Below, one piece after another: positions 60,449 to 64,000 of a stretch of DNA of 64,000 bases. The notes under the pieces are model-generated. The model had not been told where the DNA came from. It did no database searches and was given only the letters and a program-made list of their open reading frames with translations. The position numbers were made by a program, and so were the translations under genes. Source of the DNA: Actinomyces johnsonii (GTDB taxonomy: Bacteria; Actinomycetota; Actinomycetes; Actinomycetales; Actinomycetaceae); NCBI RefSeq assembly GCF_006546835.1, contig NZ_VICB01000003.1, positions 1-64,000 of the forward strand. The letters run 5' to 3'. Each line of letters begins with the position of its first letter. Positions within the stretch are counted from its first letter, which is position 1.

Positions 60449-62272
60449 CTACGACACCGAGGCTGCCCTTCCCACAATATGCCCCATGGATTGCATCGCG
60501 GCTGATCTCATTATTTTATTGACTTTTCTTAGCGTAAAGTTTTGCTCCTTCGTCAGCTCACCGGAACGTATTTTTTGAGCAATACGAGCAGCCACTTGAG
60601 AAAAAAGTTCTCGATCTAATCTGGAATTAAATTTATGATGCTCTTCGGATAGTCGTATAGATGCGACTATAGCACCGAGTGAAACTTGGTAGGGAAGCCC
60701 TGAATCGCCGACAGTCCCGCGAATTGGTACGGAGTAAAATGCTTGCCACCGTGAAGCAAAATTACGCATCCCTAGGGTGTCGAGAGTAATTAACTCTGGG
60801 GAATCTAGTTGAATTGACCTCAACGCCGCCGATCGCGATGGGAACCTTCGCATAAAACTATCGCTGCGGCGAGAAGAAGTATCCAGCAGTACTCCGGAAG
60901 AATCTGCAATTTTGACTAAATACTCAGGATCCCCGCAATGTGGGGCCATTCCACGGAGCCAATACTCTAGCCTTACTGCAATTTGAAACGCGACCTTTTT
61001 TTCTTTGCCTAAATCACTTTCTATTAGTTCAGAGAGGATAGACTCAGCAGTATGGCTATGATCTAACAGATCATTGAAAATGCTATGGACGATTGAGGAG
61101 TCTTCAAGCTTATCCGAGGCGGAACTTGACCAGCTCTTCAACTCGTCGTGGGTTATGGTGATACCAAGCGCATCGTCTTTGTCGTTTTCCATCCGAATGA
61201 CGGCGTCACGGAGAATCATCGGTAGATCTGCAAAACATCGTCCGGGCACGAAATGATCGACACCAAGCGCATTGTAGCGAAGCCAAGTCGTACGAACGAG
61301 TTCTCTACGCTCTTCTTCCGTTCGGCAATCCTTGTCGTAACAGTCTTTATCTATTGCTTGAGCGACTATCACGCTCGTTCGGGAACCTTTATTGCACTTA
61401 TTTGACTGTATCCAGTCGAGTAGAGGAGGATCATTAAGCGACGATCCAACGATTAGCATGCAATCGACGTCTTTTGAGGCCGCCGTCATTATTTTAGCGG
61501 TTTTGTTCTTGTTGCGAAAATAGTCTAGTTCAGAGAACACGAGTTGCCGGGGAGAGATTTCGCAGTTGATCTCAGGCTCCTCATTGTTTCCGGGTACCCG
61601 ACCGTGAAGATAAATGAACGGAACACTTTTATTCGTTGGATGTAACTTTGAGTGCGTTAACGTCGTATCGTCGTTCCCGAGCACATTAAGAGAATACTTT
61701 TTCCGTATCTTAGGGCGATCGCTATTCATAATTTTCAGAATCAAACGCAGCGATCGCTCTAAGTGGGTATCGTAGTTTGTTGTGACTACTCTAACCTCGA
61801 CGTTTTTCTGAACAAGGTGTCCAACTATGGCTTTAATATACTGAGGCAGTGTTGCTTCGGTGGGAATTTCCGGGGAGTCGAAGCCATTCTCACAATCTTT
61901 TTTCGGTGGTAACTTACGATACAAAGACCTTCCTATAGCTTTCGACAAAGTCTCATATGGGTCCGACGTTACTACGTCTTCGTTCGCCAACTCATCGAGA
62001 TACGCTGCCAAAGTAGTAGCGTTACCTTGAGGGTCGTAATATCGTTCGGCAATTAGCGTTTTAAGTTGCTGGTATCGATCGTCGCCATGCAAACCGAACT
62101 CTGATTTCATACGTGAAAGTACCTCTAGGATGAGATCATTCCACGTTAGTCCGGTAAGTGAGTACGAGACTCCTGCTCCGCAATATATAAGCACACTTTT
62201 AGCCTTCAAAAGAGTTTCCAGCGTGGCGCTATAAGCTCTTTCACTAACCAACAAGTGCCCCGAGTCGTACAC
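60449..62272 (-). CDS. SIR2-domain protein, probable defence NADase
   Basis: 607 residues from GTG 62272 (GGAAAGG eight bases upstream). The SIR2-like Rossmann domain lies at about 25-300: YCGAGVSYS (about 31-39) for NAD binding, VVTTNYDTHLE (about 162), the catalytic-type His in YLHGRVPG (about 222) and GSSLNDPPLLDW (about 277). The C-terminal half is helical, with no known domain. Bacterial SIR2 proteins of this shape deplete NAD on phage infection (as in ThsA- and DSR-type systems), often controlled by a partner. A 66-residue gene lies 45 bases upstream in the same orientation. AT-rich relative to the chromosome. Defence role is inferred. Confidence 0.82.
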   Translation of the reverse strand: MYDSGHLLVSERAYSATLETLLKAKSVLIYCGAGVSYSLTGLTWNDLILEVLSRMKSEFGLHGDDRYQQLKTLIAERYYDPQGNATTLAAYLDELANEDVVTSDPYETLSKAIGRSLYRKLPPKKDCENGFDSPEIPTEATLPQYIKAIVGHLVQKNVEVRVVTTNYDTHLERSLRLILKIMNSDRPKIRKKYSLNVLGNDDTTLTHSKLHPTNKSVPFIYLHGRVPGNNEEPEINCEISPRQLVFSELDYFRNKNKTAKIMTAASKDVDCMLIVGSSLNDPPLLDWIQSNKCNKGSRTSVIVAQAIDKDCYDKDCRTEEERRELVRTTWLRYNALGVDHFVPGRCFADLPMILRDAVIRMENDKDDALGITITHDELKSWSSSASDKLEDSSIVHSIFNDLLDHSHTAESILSELIESDLGKEKKVAFQIAVRLEYWLRGMAPHCGDPEYLVKIADSSGVLLDTSSRRSDSFMRRFPSRSAALRSIQLDSPELITLDTLGMRNFASRWQAFYSVPIRGTVGDSGLPYQVSLGAIVASIRLSEEHHKFNSRLDRELFSQVAARIAQKIRSGELTKEQNFTLRKVNKIMRSAAMQSMGHIVGRAASVS

Positions 62273-62317
62273 TTCGCGAACCTTTCCAAACTCGGTAAAA
62301 TATAACAGTTTGTCTCG

Positions 62318-62518
62318 TTACTGGGCTCGACTGCGGGGGATTGTGCGAAAATCGTCTATAACACTCTGAGCAGTTGCATAATCCGAGAACTCATACGGGT
62401 CCATTGCCGCTATCTCGGCGGGGGTCACTGTATCTGGGTGACGTGTCCGATACTCAGTTTGTGGGTAGGGGTACTTGAGGGTGCTGGCTGCATACTCAAG
62501 TACTTCGTTCTCGCTCAT
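62318..62518 (-). CDS. Small protein upstream of the SIR2 gene
   Basis: 66 residues from ATG 62518, with AAGGAG five bases upstream (the frame is open to 62569). Acidic N-terminal helix (SENEVLEYAASTLKY), a Pro/Tyr/Thr-rich middle and a helical end. It precedes the SIR2 gene by 45 bases on the same strand and probably shares its transcript. It could be a regulator or sensor of the SIR2 protein; not recognised as a known family. Confidence 0.6.
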   Translation of the reverse strand: MSENEVLEYAASTLKYPYPQTEYRTRHPDTVTPAEIAAMDPYEFSDYATAQSVIDDFRTIPRSRAQ

Positions 62519-62569
62519 TCTGACTCCTTCTGGTCGGGATTCTGGTGCGGATGATTTCGGTATTTCCAT

Positions 62570-63248
62570 ATCTGGAAATAATTATATTTGTTTAATAATA
62601 TAAGTCAAGGATAATTGTGGTTTGTCGGCGAATAATCGACGTACTCTTTTTTTGAGTGTTCAATGAGACGTCAAGCTCTGGGCTCGTTGTGGGGGCTCTA
62701 GAGCGGGATCTGTCTGTTCAGAGTTCTCCTCTCTTGTGTTGACAAAAGTTCACCCTCTCGTGACCTGAGCGTGGGTCTTGATGGCTTTACAAGGTACACC
62801 TCGCCATGCTACGGACGCCAGATCCTCGTTGTGTGGCGTTGTCAGGCGAGTTGCAGCCAGCTGGACCGGATGCAACTCGGATTGAATCGAGCCTGTCCTG
62901 TTTGCGTCAAGGTGACGGCGTTCGGACGGGATGCAGGGACGCGGGGCGACTGAAACGCAATGTAATCGCAATGTACGTGTTGTATGCCACATCGCTTCGT
63001 CGCTGCTGACGTTCATCAGATGGGTCCCATCTGCCCGTCATGCAGCCTCGGCACTACCTCCCTAACGCTGCTGGTGTCGTTGCGCCAGACGAGGCTGATC
63101 TCGGCGGCGCACGGCGGACGGTCTGCGGGCGCACCAGGTGGTGGTGGTGACCACTCAGCTGGTGAGCTGCCAGGCCTGCAGGCAGGCGTGTCCCACAGCG
63201 CTCGACGTGCCACACGCAAGACTTCAGACCGCAGTCACACTCCGTCTC
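62570..63248. other. Gene-free stretch after the SIR2 unit
   Basis: About 680 bases. The first 110 are very AT-rich and probably hold the promoter of the SIR2 unit. The rest returns to mixed composition with short shadow frames only; I see no convincing gene, RNA or repeat. Confidence 0.45.
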
Positions 63249-63650
63249 TCACCCCTCCTTCATCTTCTCCTCCATCTTCCTCCAGGCCACCATTCGGCGT
63301 CGGATGGTGGCTTCGCTGTACTTGCGCCTGCGCAGCAGGGCGCAGTACTGGCGCAGGTCGCGATCGGTGAGGGTCAGGACGTCCTTGTCGCGGGCGATGG
63401 CCCACTCAAAGATGTCCTGCAGGTCGGTCCAGTACGCCCGGGCCGTCTGGTAGCCGTAGTCCAGCAGGATGTCCTCGCGCAGGTCGAAGAACCGCCGCCA
63501 GCGCTGAACCTGCTCCGGAGACAGGTCGGGAGGAAAATCCATGAGGTAGTCGGGATAGCGCTGCTCATGAGCGTCGACTGGTCCTGCACCCGGCGGGTCT
63601 TGCGCCGGGACGTTCTCGGCTTCACCGTTCGTCATCTTCTCCGCAGCCAT
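63249..63650 (-). CDS. Standalone integrase-like core-binding domain protein
   Basis: 133 residues. An acidic Pro-rich N-terminus precedes a domain at about 45-130 (YGYQTARAYWTDLQDIFEWA, then LTDRDLRQYCALLRRRKYSE, then TIRRRMVAWRK). This resembles the SAM-like N-terminal core-binding domain of tyrosine recombinases. The catalytic domain with the R-H-R-Y residues is absent, since the frame ends right after the domain at 63249. Either a truncated integrase or a small DNA-binding protein derived from one. The start is ATG 63650 or ATG 63635. Confidence 0.6.
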   Translation of the reverse strand: MAAEKMTNGEAENVPAQDPPGAGPVDAHEQRYPDYLMDFPPDLSPEQVQRWRRFFDLREDILLDYGYQTARAYWTDLQDIFEWAIARDKDVLTLTDRDLRQYCALLRRRKYSEATIRRRMVAWRKMEEKMKEG

Positions 63651-64000
63651 CCCCGATCGCCCTCCTCGAGCTCATCTCCGACTGTCCGTCTTGCCGCCTA
63701 TGGCTGCTGACCAGCCCCGCCATCGTGTGCCTGAACGAAACGAGCAGGGAGAGGCTGAGACACTCCTGCACTCTCGGCCCCTTGCAAGATGCCCCTTCTT
63801 TCGGAGTGGTCCCAACGACACACCCCAGGCCGACCACCACGAGACCAGGACGCCGGGCCCAGGGTGGCGGCACCGCAGCGCCGGGTTCCGAGGTTCCCAG
63901 TTCCGGAGTATCTCGCAGCCTGCTCGATGTTATCACGCTTATGCTTTTCCTTGGGATTCCAACGGTTTATGTTCGTTACGTCCGAACCGGCTGTTATCAG
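63651..64000. other. Right end of the window
   Basis: About 350 bases with no supported gene. The last 80 bases are AT-richer and could be the leader of a gene outside the window. Confidence 0.4.

Noticed and set aside
62771-63009. Short plus-strand frames in the region after the SIR2 unit
   Set aside because: No ribosome binding sites, no recognisable motifs, and several overlapping frames of similar length.
1-64000. CRISPR arrays, rRNA and tRNA genes
   Set aside because: I saw no regularly spaced short repeats, no rRNA-like conserved blocks and no convincing tRNA cloverleaf. A tRNA search program would settle the last point.

Overview
The window is high-GC DNA from an actinobacterium, most likely Actinomyces or a close relative. 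This rests on strong GC bias at third codon positions, GTG/TTG starts, a MurT-GatD pair, an actinobacterial-style tad pilus locus and a type VII secretion (T7SS) ATPase with WXG100-like partners. Visibly AT-richer islands (about 17.6-20.1, 23.2-25.9, 28.4-31.1, 49.2-54.4 and 58.8-62.6 kb) hold genes that look transferred.

Layout. 0-3.4 kb: two paralogous lipoproteins, a Dps ferritin and a secreted protein. 3.5-3.8 kb: a WXG100-like gene on the minus strand. 4.1-17.6 kb: one long plus-strand run of overlapping genes, a tad/Flp pilus locus (cpaB-, cpaE-, cpaF-, tadB-, tadC-, flp- and three tadE/G-like genes) running through a membrane LysM-BTAD protein into an EssC/EccC-type ATPase. 17.6-31.1 kb: three successive cassettes, each a small gene with a W-x-S motif followed by a roughly 690-residue protein of one shared family. 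Cassettes 2 and 3 are preceded by fragments of the 3' end of the ATPase gene, and cassette 1 is followed by a 3' fragment of the tetR gene that lies intact after cassette 3. An IS630-type element sits between cassettes 2 and 3. 31.2-36.4 kb: TetR regulator, GH13 glycosidase, GlxA/AraC regulator, isochorismatase-family hydrolase, VOC protein and Nudix hydrolase. 36.5-42.5 kb: two feoAB operons, the upstream one carrying a NifU-like gene. 42.9-47.3 kb: PspC-like protein, GatD, MurT and a membrane diacylglycerol-kinase-family protein. 47.7-64 kb: an accessory region with two Tat-lipoprotein paralogues, an AAA_13/RloC-like ATPase, a PD-(D/E)XK-like protein, membrane and coiled-coil proteins, an XRE regulator, a SIR2-domain protein with a small partner, a lone integrase-like core-binding domain and several gene remnants.

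How it fits together. The most interesting system is the T7SS cassette array. The C-terminal tail of the secretion ATPase appears to travel with its candidate substrate pair: the tail copy in front of cassette 2 differs from the functional gene at only about two positions over about 160 bases. I infer that homologous recombination in the ATPase 3' end and in tetR adds or swaps substrate modules, with older modules kept downstream as orphans. The feo operons, the NifU-like protein and Dps form an iron uptake and storage theme with DtxR/IdeR-like boxes. The right end looks like a defence island.
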